64,000 nt of DNA from Olleya namhaensis (GCF_900114005.1 NZ_FORM01000001.1:124001-188000); one strand, 5' to 3'. Counted from the first letter of the stretch, positions 25,244 through 33,835 are shown. Translations and numbers: made by a program. Notes: generated by a model from the letters alone, not told the origin.

Positions 25244-26386
25244 TTATTCGGATTTATTTTGAAAGTCTTGACTTTTTAATTCAGCAAGCTTTACGTTTAA
25301 AATTGGTATGTATTTACTACCAGGAAATCGTTTATTAAACGACTCTACCTCCTCTATTTTCGTGTTCATATTTTTATAAAACACCAACTTAGTATAAACC
25401 CTATAAAAATAAGCTGCTTCAGACCCAGGATTTTCTTTTAACGCTTTAGTAAATGCCTGAATAGCATCGGCATGTTTTTCTTGTAAATTATAAACAACAC
25501 CCAGTTTTATATAAACCTCATCTAAAGGGTCTTCTTGCAATTTAATAGATTGTGATATATGCTTTTCAGCTAACAAATACTGAGTATTGCGCTGATAGTT
25601 TAATCCCAATTGATAGTGATTATAAGCGTCTTTAGGATCCTTTTCTAATGCCTTTTCTAAATAGGTAATAGCCTTGCTATAATTATAAACTTTACCATAA
25701 GCATACCCTAGTTTTTCGTTAACAAACTTTGTAGTTTCTCCTAATTCTAATAGTTTTAAAAACTGTGCTATCGCTTTGTGATAGTCCTCTTGCAGATAGT
25801 AACTTTGCCCAACAAGTGCGATTAGTTTTTTATTATTAGGATATGCTTTTAATCCTGTTTTAACATAATATTCAACTTTATCAAAGGACCTGTTTTTTAA
25901 ATTATATTTAGCTAACTCATATATCGCTTTTTGGTTTGAGTCATCTAACTCAAAAACATTAAAAAAATAATCTTGAGCACTTATGTACTGCCCTAAAGCG
26001 TTAGACACTACACCTAAATAATATTGATAATTAGGATTATCAGCATCTGTAATAGCCAACTCTAATAGCAGCACTTCAGCCTCTTGCAACTTACCGGTTT
26101 GTATTAGTAATTTACACAGTTCAAATTTTAATAGCGCATTGCTCCGATTGCTGTTTAATGCTTTATTATAGTATGTTATTGCTTGATCATAATTTCCTAA
26201 AAACACATATGATTTTGCGATTTGTTGTGAATATGGTAACGCGTCTTCAAGCTGGTTATAATAACTAATAGCCTTAGCATAACTACCATAATTATACAAG
26301 CTATCTGCCACAGCCAAAACATTGGTTTGAGCCTTAGCATTAAAAAACAATAACAGTAAACCTATAATAATAAGCAGTCGCTTCAT
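25244..26386 (-). CDS. TPR-repeat periplasmic protein
   Basis: 380 aa. Signal peptide ending FNAKAQ, then about nine tetratricopeptide repeats (for example YDQAITYYNKALNSNRSNAL, YSKAITYLEKALEKDPKDAY, DAIQAFTKALKENPGSEAAY). It is a protein-interaction scaffold with no enzyme motif. It directly follows the M56-TonB gene with no gap and is third in the BlaI operon, suggesting that it works with the metalloprotease or the TonB-like tail. Confidence 0.82.
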   Translation of the reverse strand: MKRLLIIIGLLLLFFNAKAQTNVLAVADSLYNYGSYAKAISYYNQLEDALPYSQQIAKSYVFLGNYDQAITYYNKALNSNRSNALLKFELCKLLIQTGKLQEAEVLLLELAITDADNPNYQYYLGVVSNALGQYISAQDYFFNVFELDDSNQKAIYELAKYNLKNRSFDKVEYYVKTGLKAYPNNKKLIALVGQSYYLQEDYHKAIAQFLKLLELGETTKFVNEKLGYAYGKVYNYSKAITYLEKALEKDPKDAYNHYQLGLNYQRNTQYLLAEKHISQSIKLQEDPLDEVYIKLGVVYNLQEKHADAIQAFTKALKENPGSEAAYFYRVYTKLVFYKNMNTKIEEVESFNKRFPGSKYIPILNVKLAELKSQDFQNKSE

Positions 26387-27763
26387 TTAATTAATTTTAA
26401 AAATAATTGGCAAAGCATAAGTAACGTTTACCGTTTTACCTTCGTGCATAGCTGGAGTAATTTTTGGTAAACTATTAATTACACGTATAGCTTCTGTTTC
26501 TAAATCAGGATGAGGGGCACGCGCTTCAACATCATAAACCAAACCATCCTTATCAATTCTAAACATGACATTAATACGTTTTACGCCTTTTACTAAGCTT
26601 AAATCTTTCCCTAATTTTGTATTAAAATTAGTTGCAATATGTCGTGTCACTTGGTCTGAAAAGCATTTTTTCTGTTCAGATTTACCTACTATTGACTGGC
26701 AAGCCTCAAACAAAGGAGACTGATCTAACTTTGAAAAAGGCACCTCTATTTCCAAATTTCTAGCATCATCTGCATCCACATCTTCTACGATGGTCATTAC
26801 TCCAACATCTTCACCAGTAGTCGTTACTGCAACATCTTCTACAACGGTTATTACTTTTGGTGTTATTTGATTACTATCTGAATCTTTTGATACGGGCTCC
26901 TCATTGGAACAAGAAGAATACACTAACATCCCTAAAACCATAGGGATTATTAATAAATACTTAATTAACTGCGTCTGATTTGATTTTGATTTTTGTAACA
27001 TAATGATTCGTTTTTTGATTAATGATTGTTTGAAAAATGGATTGATAAAAGCACAGTTTTTAACACTAAAAACCTGCTGTAATAACTGTTGGTAATATTC
27101 TGTTTTACCAACTTTTACCGCATTGTGATCGGCAATATATTCATGTAGATTACTTATTCTATTTTGATATAGATATACTAATGGATTACACCAAAAACCT
27201 ATTTTTAAGGCTTCAAACCAAAGTAAATCCAAGGTGTGTTTATCGTTGGCATGACTACGCTCATGTGCTAAAACATGATGTATTTGGTCTGCTGAAAGCA
27301 TATCTCCTAAACACACGTAATTAAAAAAAGTAAAAGCAGAATCGGAGCCTTTTAAAGTTACAATGGTAAGACCATCTTCTTTAGCCTTGGGATTAACTGC
27401 TATTATCCTTATTATTTTAATTAACTTGATTAGAAAGAAGACTAGCATTACAACCGAAACCAAAACATATAGATTAGCTATAGCACCTACTGAAACTGAC
27501 CAATCCCCATTAAAACGACTTGCTTCTGAAGCTACTTGTCCAGTATTACCAATTAAAACTTCTGGTAAAGCAACCATATAACTGGTTGGAATAATCTTAT
27601 TAAACCCCTCAATTTTCACAAAAGGAATAACTAAAGACAATACAGACGTGACTAATAAATAAACTCTGTTATAATTAAAAAACGTATCCTTTTTTAAAAA
27701 CAGATCATAAGCCACTAAAAACAGTAGTTGAAACAGTATCGTTTGAAAAACGTAGTACATCAT
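26387..27763 (-). CDS. M56 (BlaR1-type) metallopeptidase fused to a TonB C-terminal domain
   Basis: 458 aa. N-terminal TM helices, then the zinc protease core with HVLAHERSHANDKHTLDLLW (HExxH) and the second ligand region LHEYIADHNAV. After a further TM (YLLIIPMVLGMLVY) ending in a lipobox-like SSC comes a linker rich in V, D and T. The C-terminal TonB-like domain (about 345-458) ends ALPIIFKIN. There is no penicillin-sensor domain as in BlaR1/MecR1. BlaI is encoded 2 bp upstream, so the usual scheme (sensor protease signals loss of BlaI repression) probably applies with an unknown periplasmic signal. Confidence 0.88.
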   Translation of the reverse strand: MMYYVFQTILFQLLFLVAYDLFLKKDTFFNYNRVYLLVTSVLSLVIPFVKIEGFNKIIPTSYMVALPEVLIGNTGQVASEASRFNGDWSVSVGAIANLYVLVSVVMLVFFLIKLIKIIRIIAVNPKAKEDGLTIVTLKGSDSAFTFFNYVCLGDMLSADQIHHVLAHERSHANDKHTLDLLWFEALKIGFWCNPLVYLYQNRISNLHEYIADHNAVKVGKTEYYQQLLQQVFSVKNCAFINPFFKQSLIKKRIIMLQKSKSNQTQLIKYLLIIPMVLGMLVYSSCSNEEPVSKDSDSNQITPKVITVVEDVAVTTTGEDVGVMTIVEDVDADDARNLEIEVPFSKLDQSPLFEACQSIVGKSEQKKCFSDQVTRHIATNFNTKLGKDLSLVKGVKRINVMFRIDKDGLVYDVEARAPHPDLETEAIRVINSLPKITPAMHEGKTVNVTYALPIIFKIN

Positions 27764-27765
27764 AA

Positions 27766-28125
27766 CTATTCTTTTTTATTGATTTCATTCAAAACAGACT
27801 CCAACTCATTTAAACTAATGTCATTTTTTTTAACAAAAAAGGACACCATACTTTTAAACGAACCCTGAAAATAATTATCCACAAGCTTATTAATAGACTG
27901 GTTACTGTAATCTTGCTTTTTTAATAATGGAAAATACATATGACCTTTCCCTTGCTTTTCATAATCTACAAAGCCCTTAGACTCTAAAATTCTAACAATA
28001 GTAGAGACTGTATTATAAGCAGGTTTTGGCTCAGGAAACTCTTCTATTATTTGCTTGACGTTAGCTTTTTCTAACTGCCATAAAACTTGCATTATATCTT
28101 CTTCTGCTTTGGTAAGTGCTTTCAT
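27766..28125 (-). CDS. BlaI/MecI-family repressor
   Basis: 119 aa winged-helix protein. AEEDIMQVLWQLEKANVKQI, PAYNTVSTIVRILESKGFVD and HMYFPLLKKQDYS follow the BlaI/MecI/CopY pattern, with the C-terminal dimerisation helices (YFQGSFKSMVSFF). It represses its own operon in known systems and is inactivated after signalling by the partner M56 protease encoded next. Three matching palindromes lie within 75 bp upstream of its start. Confidence 0.92.
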   Translation of the reverse strand: MKALTKAEEDIMQVLWQLEKANVKQIIEEFPEPKPAYNTVSTIVRILESKGFVDYEKQGKGHMYFPLLKKQDYSNQSINKLVDNYFQGSFKSMVSFFVKKNDISLNELESVLNEINKKE

Positions 28126-28132
28126 TTTTTGT

Positions 28133-28197
28133 AACTAAATTATTAGTTGAATAAAACAAATATAACTAAATATTTAGTTTAAACTAATAAATTAGTT
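28133..28197 (-). promoter_or_regulatory. Candidate BlaI operators: three AACTAA-N4-TTAGTT palindromes around the promoter
   Basis: Sites at 28133-28148, 28164-28179 (a perfect 16-bp palindrome, AACTAAATATTTAGTT) and 28182-28197 all have six-base arms AACTAA/TTAGTT with four central bases. A minus-strand -7 element TATATTTG (28157-28164) lies between sites one and two, so binding would block both the -33 region and early transcription. The repressor gene starts at 28125, fitting autoregulation. Confidence 0.75.
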
Positions 28198-28340
28198 ATA
28201 AATATTAGATGTAAAATGTTTTTAACAGCTTTAATAACATAAACTTACATTGAAATTTAAACTTGTATTGTTTATTATTAAAATAAAAAAATCACACAAA
28301 TACTATTGAAAGTTGAAAGACAAAAAGGTCTAAAATACAC

Positions 28341-28366
28341 AAAGCAACATCGAGAGATGTTGCTTT
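28341..28366. other. Strong hairpin in the blaI upstream region
   Basis: Perfect 11-bp stem AAAGCAACATC/GATGTTGCTTT with a GAGA tetraloop (28352-28355), lacking a U-tract on either side. It could be the end of an unannotated transcript, a processed terminator or a structured RNA. The surrounding 28198-28479 has no open frame that I can support. Confidence 0.55.
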
Positions 28367-28479
28367 GCATTGTGTAAATGTAAATAGTGCTATTATATTC
28401 AAACGGAAGTTTGAAAATGGGAATAATATTAACTTATATTAAGTTACATCAAATATACTTAATCTTATATTTAGCTATT

Positions 28480-28516
28480 GTGGTAAAAACCACAGCCTTA
28501 CTGTGGTAAAAACCGC
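28480..28516. repeat. Pair of GTGGTAAAAACC palindromic motifs
   Basis: TGTGGTAAAAACCACA (perfect arms TGTGGT/ACCACA) begins at 28479, and a near copy, TGTGGTAAAAACCGCA, begins at 28502, 23 bp later. Both lie in the intergenic space downstream of the LuxR-type regulator gene. They look like a tandem protein-binding site. An imperfect hairpin at 28527-28556 (AAGTCT/AGACTT core) follows and may end the regulator transcript. Confidence 0.5.
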
Positions 28517-28587
28517 ACGTCTTATGTTTTATAAGTCTTTTCAGACTTTTATAAAATCAAAAAAATACTAAATTTTAACATTTAACG

Positions 28588-29265
28588 CTATATATACCCC
28601 TTTTCTTTAGCTATTTTTATTAGAGAATCGTCTTTACCATCGTCTATTACAAATAAATCTTTTAGGTTTTTTTTACGCTTTTCAATAGCACTTAGCGTGA
28701 TACCCAAATGCGCTACCAAATCTTTTGTTCTTACCCCTAACGATAAAAAATGAAGCATTTTATGGTTTATCTCATCCACTTCTATAGGATTAAATATACT
28801 ACGCTTAATAATATTATTTATAGTTCCTGTATAAAACGGAGGGTTAGTCTGAATAACTTCAAATGCACTTGCTAGCTCACTTGACGTTAAATCACTTTTA
28901 ATTAAAAATCCGTCTGGGTTTATGGTCTTTATTATACTATGTATGCGATACACCTCATTAAACATAGTTAAAATTACAACTTTAGCCTCTGGCTGTGTTA
29001 ATCTAACATGCTTTGCTAAATCTTCTCCTGACTTATATATACCATCACTTGACTCTGGAATACTAATATCAAAAAAATACATATCATAGGGTTGCCCCAT
29101 ATTTTTTGACTTTAGTATTGCGGACATCGCAGAATCACAATCCGTTGCCACATCAATATCTAATATTTGATCTTCTTTTTTTGTTGCTAATAAAATATGT
29201 TGGTAACCTTCAATAATCATTGGATGATCATCTACCATTAATATTTTTAAAGTACTACTCTTCAT
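28588..29265 (-). CDS. LuxR/NarL-type response regulator
   Basis: 225 aa. Receiver domain with DDH at 12-14, phospho-acceptor Asp66 in MYFFDISIPES and Lys in FLIKSDLTSS (KS rather than the usual KP). The C-terminal helix-turn-helix region (about 160-225; LSLGVRTKDLVAHLGITLSAIEKRKKNL) is a divergent member of the GerE/LuxR class. It follows the TPR kinase by 11 bp and is its likely partner. Confidence 0.88.
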   Translation of the reverse strand: MKSSTLKILMVDDHPMIIEGYQHILLATKKEDQILDIDVATDCDSAMSAILKSKNMGQPYDMYFFDISIPESSDGIYKSGEDLAKHVRLTQPEAKVVILTMFNEVYRIHSIIKTINPDGFLIKSDLTSSELASAFEVIQTNPPFYTGTINNIIKRSIFNPIEVDEINHKMLHFLSLGVRTKDLVAHLGITLSAIEKRKKNLKDLFVIDDGKDDSLIKIAKEKGYI

Positions 29266-29276
29266 AAATTGGTTGA

Positions 29277-31298
29277 TTAACTAGTAAATATCGGGACAAT
29301 AATTGTAATATCAGTGCCTTTTTGCTTTTGACTTGTAATTAAAAGCTTCCCCTTTATTTCTTGCACTCTATCCTCTATATTTTTAAGACCTATCCCTTTT
29401 TTGGACTTATACATATCAAACCCTTCACCATCATCAGTTATATTAAACACTAAATCAGTGTCTTCTTTTTTATATGAAATAACAACTTTAGTTGCTTGGG
29501 CATGTTTATACGCATTCTGCATAGTTTCTTGTAAAATACGATACAGATGAATTTTTACCGTATTATCTAAAGCATCCCAATTAATACTATCATCTCCAAT
29601 AAATGAATACGCAATTTTATAAGCTCCCATTTGTGTCTCAACCAAGGTTTTTACAATATCTAAAAATCCCGCTTTTTTGATAAAATCAGTATTTAAATCA
29701 TGTGATACTTTTCTAATATCGTCTTCTATATTTTTAAGTTCGTTTATGTAATGACTCCTTTTATGAATAGCCTCAGTATTGACACTTAAATTAAGACTGT
29801 CTAAGCTTAATCGCACACCAAATAGCTTTCCTAAAATTCCGTCATGTATATCTTTGGATATTCTGTTTTTTTCTAATTTTCTAGCCTCGTCAATATTGTC
29901 TTGCTGTGATAACATCAAACCATAAATTTCTTGATTTGCTTCTTGTTGTTGACGCTCTAATTGCAATTCTTTATTTTTTTCTCTTTGTGTTATTAATATA
30001 TACAGAAACAATAAGACCATCAAAAGACCAATAGAGGTAATGATTAAATACAACCGCTGTCTTGACATTTCCTGATTTTCTTCTACGATTTCTGCAGTTT
30101 CTAATTCTATCCTAGCAAACTTATTACGGATGGAACGCTCAGCTAAGACCAAACTATCGCTAAGCTTTATGTGCTCCATTAAATAAGGTCTAGCGGAATC
30201 TTTATTTATACTTGCTTTTGTAATAAGTGTTTGGAGAATATACTCATTAGCATTAATCTTTTTTGCCATTTTATATGACAAATCATTGTAGTATTTAGCT
30301 GAATCCTGTTTACCCACTGCATGTAAATACTCTGCATAATAAGCACCTATAGACATCGTAGTTAAATCATCATTCGCTTTTTTTACATTACTAAGGGCTT
30401 CTGTAAATAATGGATTTATGGTAGTATCCATCGGATCGATTAAATATGTTGTATACGCTAAATTAGTCTTAATAGCAGCATATAGTGCTAAGTCGTACGC
30501 TTTCAATCCGTCATCCTCAAGAATTTCAAGATACTTTTCTTTAGCTTCTGGATATAATCCTTTTCGTCTATAAACAGACGCTATATTAGTATTTGAATAC
30601 AATAAATCATAATACCGATTTTCGTTATTAATTAGATTAGCATAACTAATAGCTAGCTTATTATATTCTAAAGCTTTATCATAAAGTTCTAATTGAGCAG
30701 AGATCGTTGCAATTAAATCATGAATAGCCCAAAGCGTATCCAAGTTATCATCATTTTTTGGTAGCTTTTCAACTATCAACTTGGCTTTAATAGCATTGAT
30801 TTCTGCACCAATAAAATCCCTTTCGGAATGTTGAATAGTAGCCATATTGTATAACAATTCTGATTCATTTTCATAATTTTTTAAATCACGATAAATCTTA
30901 TGACTATTATAAAAATATTCGTACGCGCTATCTAATTTAGCTTCAAGATTATCAATGTAACCTAAAATATAATACGCGTCGGCAATAGCCAATGAATCAT
31001 TAATTTTTTTGGCCAACTCTAGATTTTCAATATTTATAGATTTAAGAGGCTTAAAATCTTGTTGAAGAATATAGAGTTTAGATAAGCTTTTATTACTATA
31101 AAGTATTGTTGAATCCGCTGCTTTGCTCTTGGACAATACTACCGCTTGCTTTGCATACTCCATCCTAGAGCTCATATCTAAACTTTGATCTTTAGATAAG
31201 CTTCTAAGCTTAAAAATAGAATCTAAATTTGAATCTGCTGGAGCCTTTTGAGCAAAACAGTAAGTTGAGAGTAGTAAAATGAATATAAATCTAAACAA
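29277..31298 (-). CDS. TPR-containing histidine kinase (HisKA_3/NarX type)
   Basis: 673 aa. Signal peptide (ends CFAQ), periplasmic tetratricopeptide-like repeats over about 40-390, one TM helix (LYLIITSIGLLMVLLFLYI, about 410-430) and a coiled coil. The HisKA_3 dimerisation domain follows with the phospho-His in RISKDIHDGILGKL (about residue 484), then an ATPase domain (NAYKHAQATKVV, ITDDGEGFDM, GIGLKNIEDRV). This architecture is common in Bacteroidota; the TPR region is thought to sense a periplasmic protein or peptide. A -7 element TAACTTTG lies at 31322-31329, giving a short leader of about 17 nt. Confidence 0.9.
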   Translation of the reverse strand: MFRFIFILLLSTYCFAQKAPADSNLDSIFKLRSLSKDQSLDMSSRMEYAKQAVVLSKSKAADSTILYSNKSLSKLYILQQDFKPLKSINIENLELAKKINDSLAIADAYYILGYIDNLEAKLDSAYEYFYNSHKIYRDLKNYENESELLYNMATIQHSERDFIGAEINAIKAKLIVEKLPKNDDNLDTLWAIHDLIATISAQLELYDKALEYNKLAISYANLINNENRYYDLLYSNTNIASVYRRKGLYPEAKEKYLEILEDDGLKAYDLALYAAIKTNLAYTTYLIDPMDTTINPLFTEALSNVKKANDDLTTMSIGAYYAEYLHAVGKQDSAKYYNDLSYKMAKKINANEYILQTLITKASINKDSARPYLMEHIKLSDSLVLAERSIRNKFARIELETAEIVEENQEMSRQRLYLIITSIGLLMVLLFLYILITQREKNKELQLERQQQEANQEIYGLMLSQQDNIDEARKLEKNRISKDIHDGILGKLFGVRLSLDSLNLSVNTEAIHKRSHYINELKNIEDDIRKVSHDLNTDFIKKAGFLDIVKTLVETQMGAYKIAYSFIGDDSINWDALDNTVKIHLYRILQETMQNAYKHAQATKVVISYKKEDTDLVFNITDDGEGFDMYKSKKGIGLKNIEDRVQEIKGKLLITSQKQKGTDITIIVPIFTS

Positions 31299-31321
31299 AG
31301 TAGTCCTTATTGTTAACTTCT

Positions 31322-31329
31322 CAAAGTTA
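31322..31329 (-). promoter_or_regulatory. -7 element of the TPR-kinase operon
   Basis: Exact TAnnTTTG match (TAACTTTG on the minus strand) 24 bp ahead of the start codon at 31298. No convincing -33 TTG is seen at the normal distance. Confidence 0.45.
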
Positions 31330-31406
31330 AAACAATTAATTTATTAGGCTACGCGTAACAACAAAAAGCTTTCATTTAAAATTTGAAACTAACTAGACTT
31401 GTCCTA

Positions 31407-31586
31407 TTAACCATTTGAAGGTATTTTAACTTTCCTTTTATCTACTAATACTAATAGTTTAAGATCTGGCGTTTTTACTTCTTTATTAGTGTTTTCCTTA
31501 ATTGGCTCTGTAGTGTCTAATGCGCTTACACCTGTTAATAATCCGATTGAAAAAAGTGCTACTAATGTAATTTTTAGGGTTTTCAT
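31407..31586 (-). CDS. Small secreted protein, 59 aa
   Basis: ATG at 31586, stop TAA at 31407. The product begins with a clear signal peptide (MKTLKITLVALFSIGLLTG, cleavage probably after VSA). The mature peptide of about 37 residues is polar then basic (TTEPIKENTNKEVKTPDLK, ending VKIPSNG). No family is recognised. It lies upstream of the TPR kinase gene in the same direction, about 110 bp from it, and could be an exported peptide or a ligand for that sensor (speculative). Confidence 0.6.
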   Translation of the reverse strand: MKTLKITLVALFSIGLLTGVSALDTTEPIKENTNKEVKTPDLKLLVLVDKRKVKIPSNG

Positions 31587-31841
31587 AATATTGATTATTT
31601 ATAGTTAACTATTGATTTATTAAAAACGTAAATACAACAAAATTTAAGCTAAACAGATTAGCTTACTATAAATCACACACTTACAAAAAGGCATGTTCAA
31701 TAAATTAATTAATTAGCTTTAGAATGAATATAAAAGTAGAGGGAAATTTTAAAGCTGAACGAAAATAGACTTAAGAAAAAGAAATATACTAAATAACTCG
31801 ATGTAAAGCAAATAACACCGACAAAACGTTATAAAATAAAA

Positions 31842-31941
31842 AAGCATCCCAATTTTCTAGAAGAAAAAAGGAAAGCTTTCCATCGGTTCAAGCTATTAAC
31901 TAGCTTTCTACCAGTTTGATGGACTACTACATCCATCAAAA
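31842..31941. other. Hairpin-rich noncoding stretch
   Basis: The 31587-32005 gap has no supported gene but contains clustered inverted repeats. These are TTTTCT/AGAAAA near 31854-31868, GAAAGCT (31871-31877) with AGCTTTC (31902-31908), and a 9-bp hairpin TTTGATGGA/TCCATCAAA (31915-31923, 31932-31940). On the minus strand the stretch ends in a T-rich run near 31840. It may be a small RNA downstream of the tRNA terminator, or a decayed element. Confidence 0.35.
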
Positions 31942-31963
31942 CAACACAACTAAATTTTATTGC

Positions 31964-31990
31964 CAAAAAAAGCTCCGATAAATCGGAGCT
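31964..31990 (-). terminator. Intrinsic terminator of tRNA-Asp
   Basis: 9-bp stem AGCTCCGAT (31971-31979) with ATCGGAGCT (31982-31990) and a very short loop. The A-run at 31964-31970 forms the U-tract on the minus strand. It lies 15 bp after the tRNA 3' end. Confidence 0.88.
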
Positions 31991-32005
31991 TTTAGCAATT
32001 TTTCG

Positions 32006-32079
32006 CGGTCTGGACGGGATTCGAACCCGCGACCTTCGCCGTGACAGGGCGACATTCTAACCAGCTGAACTACCAGACC
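32006..32079 (-). tRNA. tRNA-Asp (GTC)
   Basis: 74 nt on the minus strand. Acceptor stem GGTCTGG/CCAGACC with discriminator G, D-arm GTTC...GAAT, anticodon stem TCGCC/GGCGA with loop CTGTCAC (anticodon GTC), T-arm GCGGG-TTCGAAT-CCCGT. The CCA end is not encoded. The G discriminator fits tRNA-Asp. It is followed by its own terminator. Confidence 0.96.
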
Positions 32080-32155
32080 GTTGCGTTATTGCGAGTGCAA
32101 AGATAGGCTTCTTTATGGATGTACCAAACTTTTTTACACTTTTTTTTATTTTTTT

Positions 32156-33085
32156 TTAAATAAATTTTTCACGTTCCACCATATAGCTGGTTAAAACAGC
32201 ATCAAACGCTTGGTTTATATCCGCAGCAACATACTTAATCTTGTACTGTAAACACTTCATTTTCAATTCTTCAAAATAATCAAGCACCGATTTTTCATAA
32301 TTTTCCTTGACCTGATTCGCATATAAGTTAACAAAATCACCAGTTTCAATATCAATAAATCTTTTTGGCTTATTATTAAAATTAAAGTTCATTTCTTTAG
32401 CTTTATCATAAACATGAAACAAAACAACCTCATGTTTATTATGTTTTAAATGTCGTAATGCTTCAAATAATTTAATCTCATCTGCGGTTGTTTGAAACAT
32501 ATCGGTAAAAACAAAGATTAAAGAGCGTCTGTGAATTTTTTCTGCAATCTCATGCAAATAGGCATAAGTTTCTGTTTGCTTGTTTACAGGCTTTGATTTG
32601 ACCGCCTGCTCCAATTGATGGATCAACATCTGGTGGTGACGTTCACTCCCCTTTTCAGGAGCGTAAAAATCATACTTATCACTATATATACTTAATCCTA
32701 CTGCATCGCGCTGCTTTTTTAATATATGCATTAAGGATGCAGACGCTAAAGCTGAAAAAGCAATCTTATTTAAATTATCAATGGAAAAACTATCCTGTTC
32801 TGGATAATGCATGGAACTACTGTTATCTAAAATAATATGACAACGCAGATTAGTCTCGTCATCATAACGCTTAGTATACAGTTTATCTGTTTTAGCAAAC
32901 AGCTTCCAATCTATATGACGTGTACTTTCGCCTTGATTATAGATTTTATGCTCTGCAAACTCTGCAGAGAAGCCATGAAACGGACTTTTGTGCATTCCGG
33001 ATATAAAACCCTCAACCACTTGCTTAGCTAAGTGTTCGAGGTTTTTAAATCCGCCTGCTTTATTAAGTTCGTCTTGTAATTTCAT
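32156..33085 (-). CDS. DUF58 domain protein
   Basis: 309 aa. The conserved DUF58 core is present (FAEHKIYNQGESTRHIDWKL), followed by a von Willebrand A-like fold (LRCHIILDNSSSMHYP with the DxSxS-type metal site, and LIFVFTDMF). DUF58 proteins usually sit beside MoxR ATPases and help assemble or activate other complexes; no MoxR gene is in this window. The start overlaps the end of the clpP gene by one base, so the two are co-transcribed. Confidence 0.88.
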   Translation of the reverse strand: MKLQDELNKAGGFKNLEHLAKQVVEGFISGMHKSPFHGFSAEFAEHKIYNQGESTRHIDWKLFAKTDKLYTKRYDDETNLRCHIILDNSSSMHYPEQDSFSIDNLNKIAFSALASASLMHILKKQRDAVGLSIYSDKYDFYAPEKGSERHHQMLIHQLEQAVKSKPVNKQTETYAYLHEIAEKIHRRSLIFVFTDMFQTTADEIKLFEALRHLKHNKHEVVLFHVYDKAKEMNFNFNNKPKRFIDIETGDFVNLYANQVKENYEKSVLDYFEELKMKCLQYKIKYVAADINQAFDAVLTSYMVEREKFI

Positions 33086-33630
33086 TATTCTGCTATACCG
33101 TCAACAATACCGTAAGCAACACTCTCATCTGCGCCCATCCAATGGTCGCGATTAAAATCTTTCAATACTTTCTCGTATGTCTGACCACAATTATCTGCTA
33201 AAATATGCGCGCTTAACTCTTTAGTTTTTACAATTTCTTGAGCTGTAATCTCAATATCACTAGCTTGTCCACGTGCACCTCCACTTGGTTGGTGTATCAT
33301 TACTCTTGCATGCGGTTGGATAAAACGTTTCCCTTTAGCACCAACAGATAACAAAATAGACCCCATAGACGCAGCTAAACCAGTACAAACTGTAGACACA
33401 TCACTTTTTAGGCCTTTAATACAGTCATACATTGCAAATCCAGAAGTTACATAACCACCTGGGCTGTTAATATACAATGTAATATCCTTAGTCTCTAAAC
33501 TGTCTAAATACATTAAGCGATCTATAACATGCTTTGCCGATTTATCATCTACCATTCCCCAAAGAAAAACTTTACGTTCTTCTAACAATTTTGCATCAAT
33601 AGCATCTTGGACTTTTATTGTTTTACTCAT
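33085..33630 (-). CDS. clpP: ClpP-family protease subunit
   Basis: 181 aa. The catalytic triad is complete: Ser88 in TGLAASMGS, His113 in VMIHQPSGG and Asp162 in FNRDHWMGA. NSPGGYVTSG is also typical. It is a little shorter than canonical ClpP (about 195-220 aa) because of a short N-terminus, which forms the axial gate, so it may be a second ClpP paralogue rather than the main one. No clpX or clpA is adjacent; it is followed by the DUF58 gene with a one-base overlap. Confidence 0.85.
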   Translation of the reverse strand: MSKTIKVQDAIDAKLLEERKVFLWGMVDDKSAKHVIDRLMYLDSLETKDITLYINSPGGYVTSGFAMYDCIKGLKSDVSTVCTGLAASMGSILLSVGAKGKRFIQPHARVMIHQPSGGARGQASDIEITAQEIVKTKELSAHILADNCGQTYEKVLKDFNRDHWMGADESVAYGIVDGIAE

Positions 33631-33783
33631 TTTCTATTTTTTTGTTCGTTTAAACATTATCTATTTTCAAAATCACTTCTAAAATAAAGAACCACCTCAA
33701 TATTAAAGGTACTCTTATTATTATAAAAGCCATTTTGTAAATGTACTTTTAAAATAATTATTTCTAGTTTCATCTAAAAATAA

Positions 33784-33812
33784 AAAAGGTTTGCCATTAC
33801 AGCAAACCTTTT
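33784..33812 (-). terminator. Intrinsic terminator of trxA
   Basis: 11-bp stem AAAAGGTTTGC/GCAAACCTTTT with a 7-nt loop, followed on the minus strand by T-rich sequence. It sits just after the trxA stop. Confidence 0.85.
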
Positions 33813-33835
33813 ATCAATACTTTAATAAAATTGAC

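Noticed and set aside
28198-28340. Riboswitch in the blaI upstream region
   Set aside because: AT-rich with no conserved riboswitch core visible; only isolated hairpins are seen.
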